Shown: piece after piece, positions 1 to 10,680 of the stretch | How positions within the stretch are numbered: the first letter of the stretch is position 1 | How the letters are laid out: each line of letters begins with the position of its first letter | NCBI GenBank assembly: GCA_036927565.1 | Contig: JAYESD010000003.1 | Location: 100,673,591 to 100,737,590, forward strand | DNA length: 64,000 nt | Origin: Tuctoria greenei | Taxonomy: Eukaryota > Streptophyta > Magnoliopsida > Poales > Poaceae | Direction of reading: 5' to 3' | Notes under the pieces: generated by a model | Database searches by the model: none | The model's input: the letters and a program-made list of their open reading frames with translations, nothing else | Told to the model about the DNA's origin: nothing | Program-made: the position numbers and the translations under genes

Positions 1-516
1 TCCAAGTAGGGCATTGGTGTTGCCCAACGGGAAAAACTTGGTGAGGAATGTCGTATAATATTTTTCCCAAGTTTCTACAGCACTTCGGTTCGCGTAGAAC
101 CACTGTTTTGCTCTCCCAAGAAGAGAGAATGGGAACAACCTAAGACGGACAGCATTAGGAGATACATCCTTTGTCTTAAAAGTGATACAGATCTCAAGGA
201 ACTGTTGCAGGTGAGCACTTGCATCCTTGTTAGACTTCCCGGAAAATGGATTTGCTTGCACCATAGTGATAAGGCCAGTATTGATTCCGAAGTTTATGTC
301 TCCCGTGTTAACAGTGGGCCCAATAGGTACATTGTTAGCAGAGGGAGCTGAAAACTCACGAAGGGTCTTCTGGGCCATTGCTGTTTTTGTTGTTGGTGCA
401 GTTGTGCTGGCTTGCTTTGCTACTCGAAGCTTCTGATGAGTAATGACACGATGTCGATCTCTCACAAGGGATTCGGGATCTTCAACAAAGTTTTCCAGCA
501 AGCGGAAACCAGACAT
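1..516 (-). CDS. gag: Gag N-terminal part, Athila-like gypsy (open at left edge)
   Basis: An open frame of 172 codons reads from an ATG at 516 to the left edge with no stop, so the gene continues outside the window. The N-terminus begins MSGFRLLENFVEDPESL. From about residue 90 it contains the conserved retrotransposon gag block seen as FLEICITFK, RLFPFSLLGRAKQWF and TWEKYYTTFLTKFFP, which matches the Retrotrans_gag capsid-type domain. Gag would form the cytoplasmic particle that packages the element RNA. The start was chosen because it is the first ATG after the PBS, 107 bases downstream of it, and because the reading before it is not conserved. This frame is intact, unlike the surrounding copia-1 genes, so the Athila insertion is probably younger than copia-1. 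Whether the rest of gag-pol is intact cannot be seen. Confidence 0.8.
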   Translation of the reverse strand, partial: MSGFRLLENFVEDPESLVRDRHRVITHQKLRVAKQASTTAPTTKTAMAQKTLREFSAPSANNVPIGPTVNTGDINFGINTGLITMVQANPFSGKSNKDASAHLQQFLEICITFKTKDVSPNAVRLRLFPFSLLGRAKQWFYANRSAVETWEKYYTTFLTKFFPLGNTNALLG

Positions 517-622
517 ACACTACCCGTTTTGATATAAAATGTGAAAACAAAGAAGGGTCATCCTACTAAAACCTACCAGGGTCCTATCCTATTCACTCAA
601 TCATGTAATACTTTGACTGCCT

Positions 623-640
623 TTCCCCACAACGGTGCCA
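623..640 (-). promoter_or_regulatory. Primer-binding site of the Athila-like element
   Basis: On the minus strand the 18 bases read TGGCACCGTTGTGGGGAA and lie nine bases after the LTR end (…ATCAACA). Athila elements commonly carry TGGCGCCGTTGCCGGGGA, attributed to tRNA-Asp. This copy differs at a few positions, partly CG-to-CA and C-to-T type changes. Loss of pairing with the primer tRNA is likely but not proven. Confidence 0.65.
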
Positions 641-648
641 GAAATGCT

Positions 649-2208
649 TGTTGATATTTCCTACACACTACTAACAATTCACCGTAGCAGTGGTGCAAGA
701 AATGTTTGTTGGTAGGTTTTAATTCTCAAGTGAATGTCCGCAAGCGCACAGAAACTATCGATGTAGCATTTCCCCTTTAAAGAGTATTCCCAAAGGGTGT
801 CATTTATATTTTCCCAAAGAAAGGCTAGGTGGAAGTAAAGCAATCATCAAGTGGAAAAGTTAGGTTGGCCTAGGTAGGGTTCTAGCAAGGATGGATAAAG
901 GGTAATTGAGGTAGTGTGACACACATAGGAGCATTCTATCCTAAGGGGATAAATGAGGTAATAGAGGGACTAGGCTAAGAGTTAGATAGATACTCCTACT
1001 ATGCTTCTAATGTACTTGTACATAGCCTAAGTAAGTTACTGATGATCATGTTAATTATGACTTATCATGCTAAGTGAATTAACACATCGGGCGCGGGTTT
1101 ACCCCTAACAACATTAGGCGACTACCGTCAAGAGCCTGTGGCATAGCCGAACATGAAGGATTACAAAGGACAGATAGGGTTGTCACCACCTACTGCCTAC
1201 CTCTTCAATCTGTGGGTCTACGAGACATTCAACCCTACTCTCTATCCTAGCACCATGCTAGCATATTAAGTAATTACCTTAAGAGCCTAGGCACATGCCA
1301 TCCTAAGGCAATGAACTAAATCACCGTTGAACCAATGTTAATTCATAGCATATGTGATTTATTTTAACATAGTCATATCATACCTAACTAGACTATAGTG
1401 GAGGTCTATAGTATTTATGATAATGTAATAAAAATGGTATCGCACAGTCATAAATACTATTCCTACCACATACATGGTATCCACAATCAAACAAGAAACG
1501 CTTCATCCAAGTATATGAACATTAGTAGACTAAGGATATCACCTTTATTATTAATAAAATCACAAATACTAAAAGGAAATATGGGAGACATACCATTCCC
1601 AATTGGAAATTGGGAGGAGACTCCTTACACTCCTATCCTACTTGGACTATGTACTAGAGACTCTCCTCTTCACAGCCTATACTCCTCTAAACCTGCGGAG
1701 AGTACTGGTTACAAAGGATGAATACTCAAGTGGTGTGTGTTAAAGTGAGGGGTGAGAGGTCCTATTTATAGCTTGGAGAAAGGTCGGTTCCCGCCACCAA
1801 AAGCTCGCGAATCAGTCACCCGTGACCTCTTCAAGCCAGGAGGAGCCTACACGTGGAGTTTGACCGAGAAAGGTGCTAGGACCTAGTCGGCCGACTAGAG
1901 GGGTCGGCCGACCTGGTCTTGGCCCCTTTTGCATTGCGCTTCCTCCAGGTGACTGATAGGTGGGTCCCATTGACTGATATTGGTGCTACACTGTTGGATG
2001 GCCTCTGATACTCCTGTTTGTGGCTCATTTGATCCATGTTGTGCCCTGTGGCGTCGTTTGGTTGGCTGGAATGATATTTTATAGGATCCATCCCCTTGTT
2101 TCACTTCATTTCTGCATAGAATCCTTGCATGCACTACTTTTTCCAAGGACAAGTGCAAATAGGTTAAATAGAAAGGTGATGTGTGTAGGAAATTACAATT
2201 CCTTCACA
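649..2208 (-). repeat. 5' LTR of the Athila-like element (1560 bp)
   Basis: On the minus strand the LTR starts TGTGAAGGAATTG at 2208 and ends GAAATATCAACA at 649, giving canonical TG…CA ends. The ends extend into an imperfect inverted repeat, with a TAGGAAAT-type motif near the end and its complement near the start. A part of this LTR (about 1042-1174) is repeated inside the copia-1 protease region at 4497-4621. Small open frames in this interval have no recognisable homology and are treated as chance. Confidence 0.75.
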
Positions 2209-2263
2209 TAATTGAGTTGTATTGATGGGTAAAAGTGGTGTATAACAGCTGTCAGCAATGACC

Positions 2264-4085
2264 CCTTTGCTCGCTTTAATAAAATTCTCAGCATCTTGCG
2301 TAGCGTGAATGTTAATTTTACAGATGTTGAGAATGCTAGACAATTACTAAGTGCATTAGACATGTCAATTTAGGATAAGAAAGTTAGATCTATTTGTGAA
2401 TCTACTGTCATGAGTACACTTACTTTAGATGTTATATATTCTAAATTGAAAACTCATGAAATTGACGTAATCTCACGTAAGAACCACAGCAAGTCTCTTG
2501 TATTCGTTTCTCAACGTGACATGTGTAGCTCGCCCAATCTTCATCTTGTGGAACACTAGCTTTGTTATCTTCTCTAACCCTTGAACATATTTAAGAGTTT
2601 CCATTGGAAGAACTTGCACTCATCTCTACTCGATGCTCAAAAGCATTGCAAAATGTGAGAACTAGATTGAAAGGGAGTGCCGGACCTCAACGATGCTTTG
2701 AATGTGGTAAGACAGGAAATTTTCACACGGATTGCCATAACCTTTCATGTACTACTTCTCGTGATAAAAACCAAACAAGGTCAAAGCATTCCTCTACAAA
2801 CAACAACAAGAAAAAGATGAGTTTTACAGGACGCCAATTGGTAAATAGTTTTATCCCAGCACTTCAAGAACTTGGCTCGAGCGGTGTGGACATCGGAAAG
2901 TGACGAAGATGAAGATGATTTGGCAAACTTGTGCTTCATGGCTGCAAGTCAAGATCAAGTATGGAGGAGGAAGGACACAACAGCATCAATGAAGAGGTAT
3001 GTCCTACTAGGGAAGAAATGTGTGATGCTATTTCTCGTGCCACTGTTATAGTTAAGAAAAAGACAAAAAACATATGGACAATGCTGTTAAAATTGAGTTA
3101 CTAGAATCTGAAATTAATCGTTTGAAATCTTTGATTCCTAGTGATGATTCTTGTTCCTCATGTGATTTAATATATGAACAATTGTCCTCTCTAACAAGTG
3201 CACACACCTCCACACTTGATAAACTTTAGTTAGAGATTGAAAAGAACAGGGAGCTTGCTGCAGTTAATGATAGAAACTTAAAAGATGCTAGTTGTTCTAC
3301 AATTGATTTGCGTTGTTCTACTTGTGATGATCTTGATAAGAAACTACATTATGTTATGGATGAAATCTCTATTTTGAACAATTCTTTAGTGCTTATGAAG
3401 TTAATAATTGTTCTAATTGCAAATTAAAAGGAAAAACTTCATGTGAAAATTGCCCTGATCTGCCCAATAAACTTGATGACATATATAGAACATTACATCG
3501 GTTTAGTAATGCAAATAAGAACCTAAACTTGTTGTTGAATTCTTCCAAGTCTTGCAATGATAAAACTGGATTAGGTTTTGATTCTCATTCTCATGCTAAG
3601 GCACATCCACCTGAAATTTTAAAGACATTAGGAGGTGGTTTGATTCAAACAACTCCTAAACATGTTGCTTGCTCATCTAGACATGAGCACAAATTGTATT
3701 TCATTGTAACTAATGTGGTAGAGATGGTCCAGTCATAGATTTTTGTTATAGACTAGCTAAACAACAAAAGGAAAGAATACAAGCTAGATCTCATAACTCT
3801 CATGCGACATTTGCTTCTCATGCTAAACCAAATATTAGGAACATGCAACCTGCTGTTATGAGTCAAAAACATGCAAAGTTTGCTCCCAATCCTACTGTTT
3901 TTTGTGCTACACATGTAACACCTCGTAAGTCAGTAGTTGGGTACAAAAATCCTCAAACTTTGGCTCATAAACCTGCTGTTTTGTCTCAGTTTTCGCGTGA
4001 TTTTCCTGCTACACATCGTGTGACTCAGGACTGGATTCCTAAGTGCCTTTTGACTAACCTCAGTATTTAGTCATCGACGTTTTGT
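2264..4085 (+). pseudogene. gag: copia-1 gag (broken)
   Basis: Homology to the intact-looking gag of copia-2 begins at the segment FARFNKIL and continues through VNVNFTDVENARQLLSALDM, followed by an in-frame TAG. A CCHC-type knuckle is visible at about 2692-2735 as CFECGKTGNFHTDC. Its histidine position reads Asn, so the canonical C-X2-C-X4-H-X4-C pattern is damaged. Downstream are coiled-coil pieces with spaced CxxC motifs (CSSCDLIY, CSTCDDLDKKL, CENCPDLPNKL). Several stops and frameshifts break the frame (for example near 2899, 3228 and 3738). Gag would have formed the particle and bound RNA; this copy cannot. The N-terminal third is absent because of the Athila insertion. Confidence 0.8.
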
Positions 4086-4496
4086 GCTTCTATGTAGGTT
4101 ACACGTTTGAGGAAGGAGAACCTTTGGATTGTGGATTCAGGTTGCTCACGCCAGATGACTTGTAACAAAGATTGGTTCTCCTCCCTATCTTTTGGGTCAC
4201 GTGTAGAGAATGTTACTTTTTCTAATAATTCTTCATCTCTTATAATAGCTAAAGGTTCGGATAGAGTAAATAATCACTACACTTTGAAGGATGTGGCACT
4301 TGTCAAAAATTTAAAATACAACTTGCTTTCTGTTTCACAATTGCTAGATGAAAATTTGGAAATTATTTTTACTAAAAATTGCTGCAAGGTAGTAGATTTA
4401 AACATTGAGCTTATTTTTGATATGTCTCGGTTTGGAAGAGTTTTTAAAGCTGATTTTGATATGTCATCCTCTAACGATAGGTGTCTTGTTACTAAT
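4086..4496 (+). pseudogene. pol: copia-1 aspartic protease region
   Basis: The frame at 4107-4526 begins RKENLWIVDSGCSRQMT, which holds the D-S-G active-site triad of copia proteases. The following residues resemble copia-2 position by position (NNHYTLKDVALVKNLKYNLLSVSQLLDEN). The protease would cleave the polyprotein inside the particle. The segment is interrupted at 4497 by about 125 bases of foreign sequence (the LTR-derived patch), which introduces stops before the pre-integrase domain resumes. Confidence 0.8.
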
Positions 4497-4621
4497 GATC
4501 ATGTTAATTATGACTTCTCATCCTAAGTGGATTAACACATCGGGCTCGGGTTTACCGCTAGCAACACTAGGCGACTCCCGCCAAGAGCTTGAGGCATAGC
4601 CGAACGTGGAGGATTACAAAG
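4497..4621 (+). other. Filler segment copied from an Athila-type LTR
   Basis: Between the copia residues equivalent to …ATND and KDLYFWH, copia-2 has no extra sequence, whereas copia-1 carries about 125 bases. They align over roughly 132 positions with 1042-1174 of the Athila-like LTR, with about 13 mismatches counted by eye and no gaps, in the same orientation. Both junctions show short shared sequence (ATGAT on the left, AAAGGAC on the right). No LTR end or target duplication is present, so this is not an ordinary insertion. Confidence 0.8.
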
Positions 4622-5780
4622 GACATATTATATTTTTGGCATCGTAGACTTGGTCGCATAGGTTTTGATCATCTAACGTGTGTTAGTTCTATTGATCACA
4701 TACGTGAGTTTCCTAAGCTTAAAAAGGGCAAAGAAATTGTGCTCTTCTTGTAGACATGGTAAGATGGTTGCAGGTTCACATGTTCCTCCCACAATGACTA
4801 TGACAACTGAACCGGGTCAACTTTTGCACCTTGACACCGTAGGACCTTCACGTGTTCAATCCTTCAGAGGTAAATGGTATGTTCTTGTGATTGTTGATGT
4901 TTTTTCTAGATACTCTTGGGTTTACTTTATGGCATCTAAGAATGAAGCTTTTAGTCACTCTAGAATTTTATTTCAGATTATCAACTGATCACCCAGGATC
5001 TATAAAAGCAATTAGATGTGATAACGGAACCAAATTTAAAATCAATCGTTTGATCACTTTTGTGTTGAAAATGGAATAGATCATCAATTTTCTTCACCTT
5101 ATGCACCTCATCAAAATGGTGTTGTAGAGAGAAAGAACAGAAACTTAATCGAGATGGCTAGGACTATGCTTGATGACTATCAAACTCCTAGAACAGATGC
5201 AATTGCAACCGCTTGTCATGTCTCAAATCGTGTTTTCTTGCGTGCTAAGCTAGGAAAAACACCATATGAACTTTGGTTTGGACATAGTCCTAGTGTCAAA
5301 CACTTTCGGGTCCTTGGTTGTAAATGCTATGTTAATAAACATGGTAATCTTGATAAATTTAAAGCTAGATCTATTGATGGCATGTTCCTTGATTATCGAT
5401 CTCATACTAGAGGCTATCGTGTGGTTTTACTTGACACTAACAAATTGTGGAGACTTGTGAGGTTTCTCTTGATGAAGCTAGCCCAGGTACTAGCTCTAAT
5501 ATTGCAGGTCCAGATCCATATCCGCAGAGGGAGAGTATTTTCATCAAAGAAGACGAAGAAGTGGTGCTATTGTCCGGAAATTCATCAGCTAATGACATTG
5601 TTCCAGCTCCTGACCAGCACCGACGACCACCATTGCGGGTCCAGATCATCCTCAACTCACAAGCTTATCAATTTATGATGAACATGAAGAAGAAGAAGCT
5701 TGTGAAGTGTCCACTCCCCTCCCGGTTCTTAAAAGTCATCCTGCACAATAAAATATTGGAAGCTTGCACGAACTAGTCAC
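4622..5780 (+). pseudogene. pol: copia-1 integrase (broken)
   Basis: The pre-integrase zinc-binding segment is seen as WHRRLGRIGFDHL followed by CSSCRHGK across a frameshift near 4735. The catalytic core then shows the first Asp in LLHLDTVGPSRV, the second in IRCDNGTKFKI and the Glu in GVVERKNRNLIEMARTML, so the DDE triad can be read if three frames are joined. The C-terminal part contains ELWFGHSPSVKHFRVLGCKCYV. Frameshifts occur near 4985, 5075 and 5450. The protein would insert the DNA copy into the chromosome; this copy is inactive. The stretch 5450-5780 is the poorly conserved linker between integrase and RT. Confidence 0.8.
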
Positions 5781-6712
5781 ACGGTCCAGGTTTTGCGATC
5801 CAAACTCTCATGTTCATTCTCCTTTTGTTGCTTCTTTTGAACTCAAAGATATATTACACGCATTCACTAATGAATCTTGGATTATTGCCATGCAAGAAGA
5901 GTTAGAAAATTTTCAAAGAAATAATGTTTGGAAACTTGTACCTCCACCTTAAGGTCACACTTTAATTGGAACTAAATGGATGTTTAAAAATAAACAAAGT
6001 GAGGATGGGGTTGTGATTTGGAATAAGGCTAGGTTCGTTGTTCAAGGTTTCACACAAGTTGAAGGTCTAGATTTTGATGAAAATTTTGGTCCTGTTGCTA
6101 GATTAGAAGCCATAAGAATTTTGTTTGCTTTTACTGCATCTAAAGGTTTCAAGTTATATCAAATGGATGTTAAAAGTGCTTTTTTTAATGGCTACATAGA
6201 TGATGAGGTTTATGTCTAGCAACCACAGGGTTTTGAAAATCCAAATTTTACGAATCATGATTACAAACTGTCCAAAGCCTTATACAGTCTCGAACAAGAC
6301 CCTATAGTAGGCTATGATAGGTTACAAACATTCTTACTTGAAAAGGGGTTTACCATGGTGAAGCTTGATAAAACTCTTTTTGTGTTTAAGCATGAAAATG
6401 GCTCATTATTCATTCAAGTGTATTTGGATGATATTATCATTGGTTGTGCTTCTCATGATCTTGTCTCCATGTTTTCAACTATGATGAGTTCAGAATTTGA
6501 GATGAGTATGATGGGCGAACTCACATACTTTTTGGGGCTGAAAATCAAGAAAACCAAGGAAGATACCTTTGTGCACCAAACAAAGTATACAAGAGACTTT
6601 ATTAAGCGTTTCAACATGGACAAGAGCAAGCCTCTTCGCACACCAATAGGTTTAGCAACGACACTTGAACCTTATGAAGACGGTGAACCTATGGATCAAA
6701 AATAATATAGAA
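5781..6712 (+). pseudogene. pol: copia-1 reverse transcriptase (broken)
   Basis: Copia RT motifs follow in order: WIIAMQEELENFQRNNVWKL, TKWMFKNKQSEDG, ARFVVQGFTQVEGLDFDENF, LYQMDVKSAFFNG and the catalytic VYLDDIIIG with both aspartates (6418-6444). In-frame stops interrupt it, for example TAA at 5950-5952, TAG at 6217-6219 and TAA at 6703-6705. The enzyme would copy element RNA into DNA in the particle. Its catalytic residues survive although the frame does not, so decay seems to be by scattered point changes rather than large deletion. Confidence 0.85.
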
Positions 6713-7372
6713 GCATGATGAGATCACTTTTGTACCTCACAACATCAAGACTGGACATTCAATTCAGTGTATGTCTTTGTGCACGATTTCAAGCTTCCCA
6801 CGTGCTTCACATCGTCAAGCCACAAAAAGAATTCTCAGGTACTTACATGAAACTCAAGAATTTGACATTTTTCTTCCTTCTTCCTCAACCGTTACTTTGA
6901 AAGCTTTTTTGGATGTTTATTATGGGGTTGTAGGATTGATAGGAAAAGTACTTCGGGTTCTTGTCATTTTCTTTGTAATTCCTTTGATGCTTGGTCCTCT
7001 AAAAAACAAAACTCATTTGCACAATCCACAGTTGAATCTGAATATGTAGCTCCTAGTAGCGCTTGCTCACAAATTCTTTGGATTGTTCAAACACTTAAGG
7101 ACTATGGGGCTGATCTAGATTGTGTTTCACTGTTTTGTGATAACACTAGTGCCATTTGCATTGCTAAAAATCTCGTGCATCATTTGAGAACAAAGCACAT
7201 TGACATTAGATATCACTTTCTCCGTGATAATAATGAAAAAGGAAAAATTGTGCTTCACCATGTAGATACCGAACAACAATTGGCTGACATTTTCACAAAA
7301 CCTTTGGATTTCACTCATTTTTGTTACATTCATAGTGAAATAGGGATTATGCATCCTCATGGCTTAAACTGA
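6713..7372 (+). pseudogene. pol: copia-1 RNase H and polyprotein C-terminus (broken)
   Basis: The frame resumes as SMMRSLLYLTTSRLDIQFSV and passes through several frameshifts. The end is recognisable at 7130-7372: FCDNTSAICIAKN, then KHIDIRYHFLRDN, VDTEQQLADIFTKPLDF and a final MHPHGLN before TGA. These are the conserved C-terminal copia RNase H segments, and the same end is found in copia-2 at 31265. RNase H would remove the RNA strand during reverse transcription. Confidence 0.8.
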
Positions 7373-8320
7373 GGGGGAGTTTTGAAACTTGGGAAGTCTA
7401 TGTGTGAATCTGAATTTAAAATAATATGAGCATAGTATTTCATACATATATGACTTTGTGATTCCTTTTACATGCTGAAAGTTCTTACTACATGACTCAT
7501 GTTATACATCTTGTAGTTTTTGCCATGACTAGTAATTTGTATAATTACTTACACTAAATCTGGTCATGATCAAACTTTCTTGCTGTTTTGAACTTGTTGC
7601 ATACTCACAAGTGCTTTTAATAATGAAAAATTAATCAATCAACTATCCACATGTTGATCTTTTATGATCAAATCAAAATGAGAAAAGATCATGAGAATAT
7701 GCATGCATCGCACTTCTTCTTTTGAGATTGCTTATCATTGCACTTAGATATGAATCTAGAAGAAGTTGTGTATGACTAAAACCATGACCTTAAGCTTCTG
7801 ATTGTCAAATGACATAGGCTTGACTTGGTTGGTTAGAATAGGGCGGATGCGACATATAATCTATTGCAAATGTTATATAATCAGAATTTGTGCTTTGAAT
7901 AATATTGAAAAATAAAAATTGCAGCAACAAGTTTCATGCTTTTAGGTTTTGAAATAGTTAAGTTTGTGAGATCATGACTTGCTTAAATTGAAAATTACAC
8001 TTGATCTCTAGCATGGCTTACACTACTTTATGTATTTCATTGATGTGATAGTGTAAGTTACTTGATAATATGACTTGGATGAGCTTTGTTTTATATGTAT
8101 ATGTTATAATCTGCTCATAACAAACTAAAATTTCACTTTTGTACCTTGTTGAATACACTGTAAGAGGGGTAGAAGAATGCAAGGGGGAGAAATATGTATA
8201 GGGGGAGAAATTTATTTCTTCATTTGATTTTCAAAATGGGGGAGAAGTTGTTTTCAAAACATTTCTTGTGAATGCTAGGGTTTTAAGTGGTGTTTGCAAT
8301 GCATTCATCAAGGGGGAGAT
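7373..8320 (+). other. copia-1 3' noncoding region with several purine tracts
   Basis: About 950 bases separate the polyprotein stop from the 3' LTR and hold no supported gene. Purine tracts of the AGGGGGAG type occur at 7371-7380, 8180-8190, 8201-8210, 8235-8243 and directly before the LTR at 8309-8320 (CAAGGGGGAGAT). The last is the canonical polypurine tract that primes plus-strand synthesis; the others are extra candidates. The corresponding region of copia-2 (30249-31264) has the same organisation. Confidence 0.75.
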
Positions 8321-8395
8321 TGTGGGACCTATGTGTGCTGAATACATTGGCTTTGACGATAAAAGTTTTGAATACTGCCAAAACACCATTTTAAC

Positions 8396-8645
8396 AAGGT
8401 CCGACTCTAGGTCCGAGCTCCTGCAAAGGTCCGATGCAAGGTCCGACTTTTTTTTGGCTAGGTTCGACTTGCTATGGCTAGGTACGACATGTTTTCGCTA
8501 TGTCCGGCGCTAGGTCCGATTAGCTTTGGTTAGCACCGGCGCTAGGTCCGACTAGCTTTGGTATGCTCCTGCGCAAGGTACTACTAGCTTTGGTAAGATC
8601 CGGCTAAAGGTCCGGTTAGTTTTGGCAAGGTTCGGAGCTTGATCA
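8396..8645 (+). repeat. Degenerate short tandem repeats in the copia LTR
   Basis: The block repeats units built from AGGTCCGACT and TAGCTTTGGT, for example GCTAGGTCCGACTAGCTTTG and close variants, about eight times with variation in the CCGG/CCGA core. The equivalent block in copia-2 is at about 38170-38400 and, split by G1, at 16930-17022 plus 30070-30190. Confidence 0.75.
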
Positions 8646-9400
8646 CAGATGTTCTGCTTTTACATTGAAATGTTTCAAACTTACTTTACACTTATGAAAA
8701 GTTTGCTTAGTATTCATTTACTAAGTTTTTTATGCGTTATCACTGAATCATATTGCTATAGTTTGCAACATGCTTACGTGAGGTGCTCACGTAAGGTGTT
8801 GTGGTTATCAGAACTAACGAGAGTCAAGTCGAGGACTTGTGCTCGGAAGTATCAGTTGTTTATTCATGTGCAAGTGTTGCTTGAGTTCAAGACATGGCTG
8901 GTGACGGGTTCCAGTGAACTAGTCTTAGGGAGAACATGAGGTTCAACAACCAAGTTCGGGAGGAATTGTGGTTGAGTTGATCGGGAGGTCACGTAGCATG
9001 TTTGAATCAAGAACAATGCATATGAAGATATTGTGGACGTTGTTGGAAGGTGTTTGCACGTGTGCAAGGAGTGCATGGACGTGGCTACATGGTTCTGAGG
9101 CATGATGAAGAAATGTGGACGTAAAAAAATTGGTTAGAAAGGTCCAACCGACTAGGTTATGGACTCAGGCTGCGACTGAGTCATGGTTTGCTTAAAATAC
9201 TGAAAGATTTGAGTTGGTTATGATAAGATTTTGTGTGGGTCACGAAGTTGGGTTGTTTTAGGAATGTGGGAAGTGTTTGGAAGTCTTAAGATTGCTTTTA
9301 TCTGCGTATGGAAGATTCTTGAGGAGTTATGGAATGTTTCTGTCGATTCTCAGTAGGATTTGAGTCCTAGCTAGGATTTGGTTGGCCTAAGGGCTGGTAA

Positions 9401-9409
9401 TATAAAAAA
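9401..9409 (+). promoter_or_regulatory. TATA-box candidate of the copia-1 LTR
   Basis: TATAAAAAA lies within GGCTGGTAATATAAAAAAGG. The copia-2 LTRs have TTATATAA at the same aligned place (37383-37390 and 16133-16140, minus strand), so the position is conserved although the exact bases differ. It would drive transcription of the element RNA. Confidence 0.55.
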
Positions 9410-10003
9410 GGGAGGCCAGAGCTCATGGTACATGACTTTGGGCTGTTCCTCTTGTGTTTTGATCAATAAAATTCATAGCTGAAAGGAAGTTTTGTGCCTT
9501 TTTCGCCCGACTTGTTTCAGAAAAGTTTTTCTTGTCGAGTTTCTGTACAGCACTACCTTTCTTCGGTGGTTTTATCATAACTCGAGTTTTACAGATCCAA
9601 TGACGTGATTCTTTTTGGGTTGTCTTGACAACTTGATTATCTATCATTTGTAAATGTTTCACAGTCATTGGACTTGTGGTTTCTGATCTACATGAGTTTC
9701 TTTGCAGTATTCCAAAACTGTTTTTCTCGGGTATACCAGATTGACCTTCGTTCAATCTTTCGATCATAACTTGAGTTTTACTCGACGGTTTTTCATGGTT
9801 CTTGTTTTTGTGTCTTCCTCAATTGAGACTTCACAAACTATAACGGTTTTGTCATGATTGATCACGTTTAAATTAGTCACACACACGATTTCTTAACAGA
9901 TCAATTTTCTACCGAGGGGTTTTTGTTTCTTCTGCAGAAAAAAGTTGTAATCTACCATTCACCCCCCCCCCCAGTAGCTTTTCATGTGCTCTTCGATCCT
10001 ACA

Positions 10004-10680
10004 TAAGCTCTATGCAAAATTCAGCAAGTGTGAATTTAGGATCAGTCAAGTGCCATTCTTGGGACACATTATTTCAGCCGAGGACATTGCTGTGGACCCA
10101 AGTAAAATTGTTCAAGTGCTGAAATGGCAATCTCCTAAGTCCATACATGAAGTCCTAAGCTTTGTTGGTTTAGCGGGGTATTATTGGAGGTTCATCCCGA
10201 GCTTCTCGAAAATGGCTAAACCAATGACGGAGCCTTTGAAGAAAGGTAGCGAATATATTTGGAGTGAAGCTTGTGAGAAGGCATTTCAAACATTGGTGAA
10301 GCATCTCACAACAGCCCTGGTTTTAGCTCAACCGGATACAACGAAACCATTTGATGTTTATTGTGGTGCATCCAGCATCGGTCTTGGCTGTGTTCTTATG
10401 CAAGAAGGACGTGTGGTCGCTTATGGATCACGGCAGCTCCGCAATCATGAACAACACTATCATACTCATGATTTGAAGCTCGCTGCCGTGGTGCATTGTC
10501 TAAAATTGTGTAGGCATTATTTGCTTGGAAATCTTGTTCACCTCTACACCGACCACAAAAGTTTGAAGTATATCTTTACTCAGAAAGAGCTAAACATGAG
10601 GCAAAGAAGATGGTTAGAATTGATCAGGGTCAAGAGAATGGACAGCGGTGAGATGAAGTGTTTTTGAATAGATGAACATT
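10004..10680 (+). pseudogene. pol: Tekay-like RT (3' part) and RNase H, domain A
   Basis: The frame begins within RT as LYAKFSKCEFRISQVPFLGH and continues through the connection segment (SFVGLAGYYWRFIPSFSKMA) into RNase H. The canonical CDAS of this family reads CGAS (FDVYCGASSIGLG), so the first catalytic Asp is lost. A later YTDHKSLKYIF is preserved. The coding end is a TGA at 10665-10667. The first half of RT, protease and gag lie to the left of copia-1 and outside the window. Confidence 0.85.

Larger units (their letters stand above)
1..2208 (-). mobile_element. Athila-like Ty3/gypsy retrotransposon, 5' part only
   Basis: On the minus strand the order is a complete 5' LTR (2208 to 649), a primer-binding site, a short leader and the start of gag, which runs off the left edge. 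The element lies inside copia-1, because copia gag homology resumes to its right at about 2264 and continues on the plus strand. The right flank begins TAATT; the matching duplication on the other side is outside the window. The Athila assignment rests on the gag sequence and on the PBS type, and is family-level inference. Confidence 0.75.
2209..10003 (+). mobile_element. copia-1: decayed Ty1/copia retrotransposon, 5' part missing
   Basis: Copia gag homology begins at about 2264 and continues through protease, integrase, RT and RNase H to 7372. A noncoding 3' region and a complete 3' LTR (8321-10003) follow. Domain order gag-PR-INT-RT-RH is diagnostic of Ty1/copia. The 5' part is cut off by the Athila-like insertion and lies outside the window. 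The 3' end joins directly to RT sequence of a Tekay-like gypsy element (10004), so copia-1 inserted there. It is the same family as copia-2 (15524-38443), and the two share protein and LTR sequence. The long coiled-coil gag and long 3' noncoding region recall the SIRE/Maximus lineage, which is only a tentative placement. Confidence 0.85.
8321..10003 (+). repeat. 3' LTR of copia-1 (1683 bp)
   Basis: The LTR starts TGTGGGACCTATGTG directly after a polypurine tract and ends CTTCGATCCTACA. Both ends match the copia-2 LTRs (in the opposite orientation at 38443 and 36775). A TATA-like sequence is at 9401. A C-rich homopolymer near the end (about 9961-9972) is a local expansion. The base after the end (10004) begins gypsy RT sequence. 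Confidence 0.9.

Noticed and set aside
1398..1721. A 107-codon open frame in the Athila-like LTR
   Set aside because: It has no recognisable domain, is in an LTR and crosses no conserved block; it is judged a chance frame.
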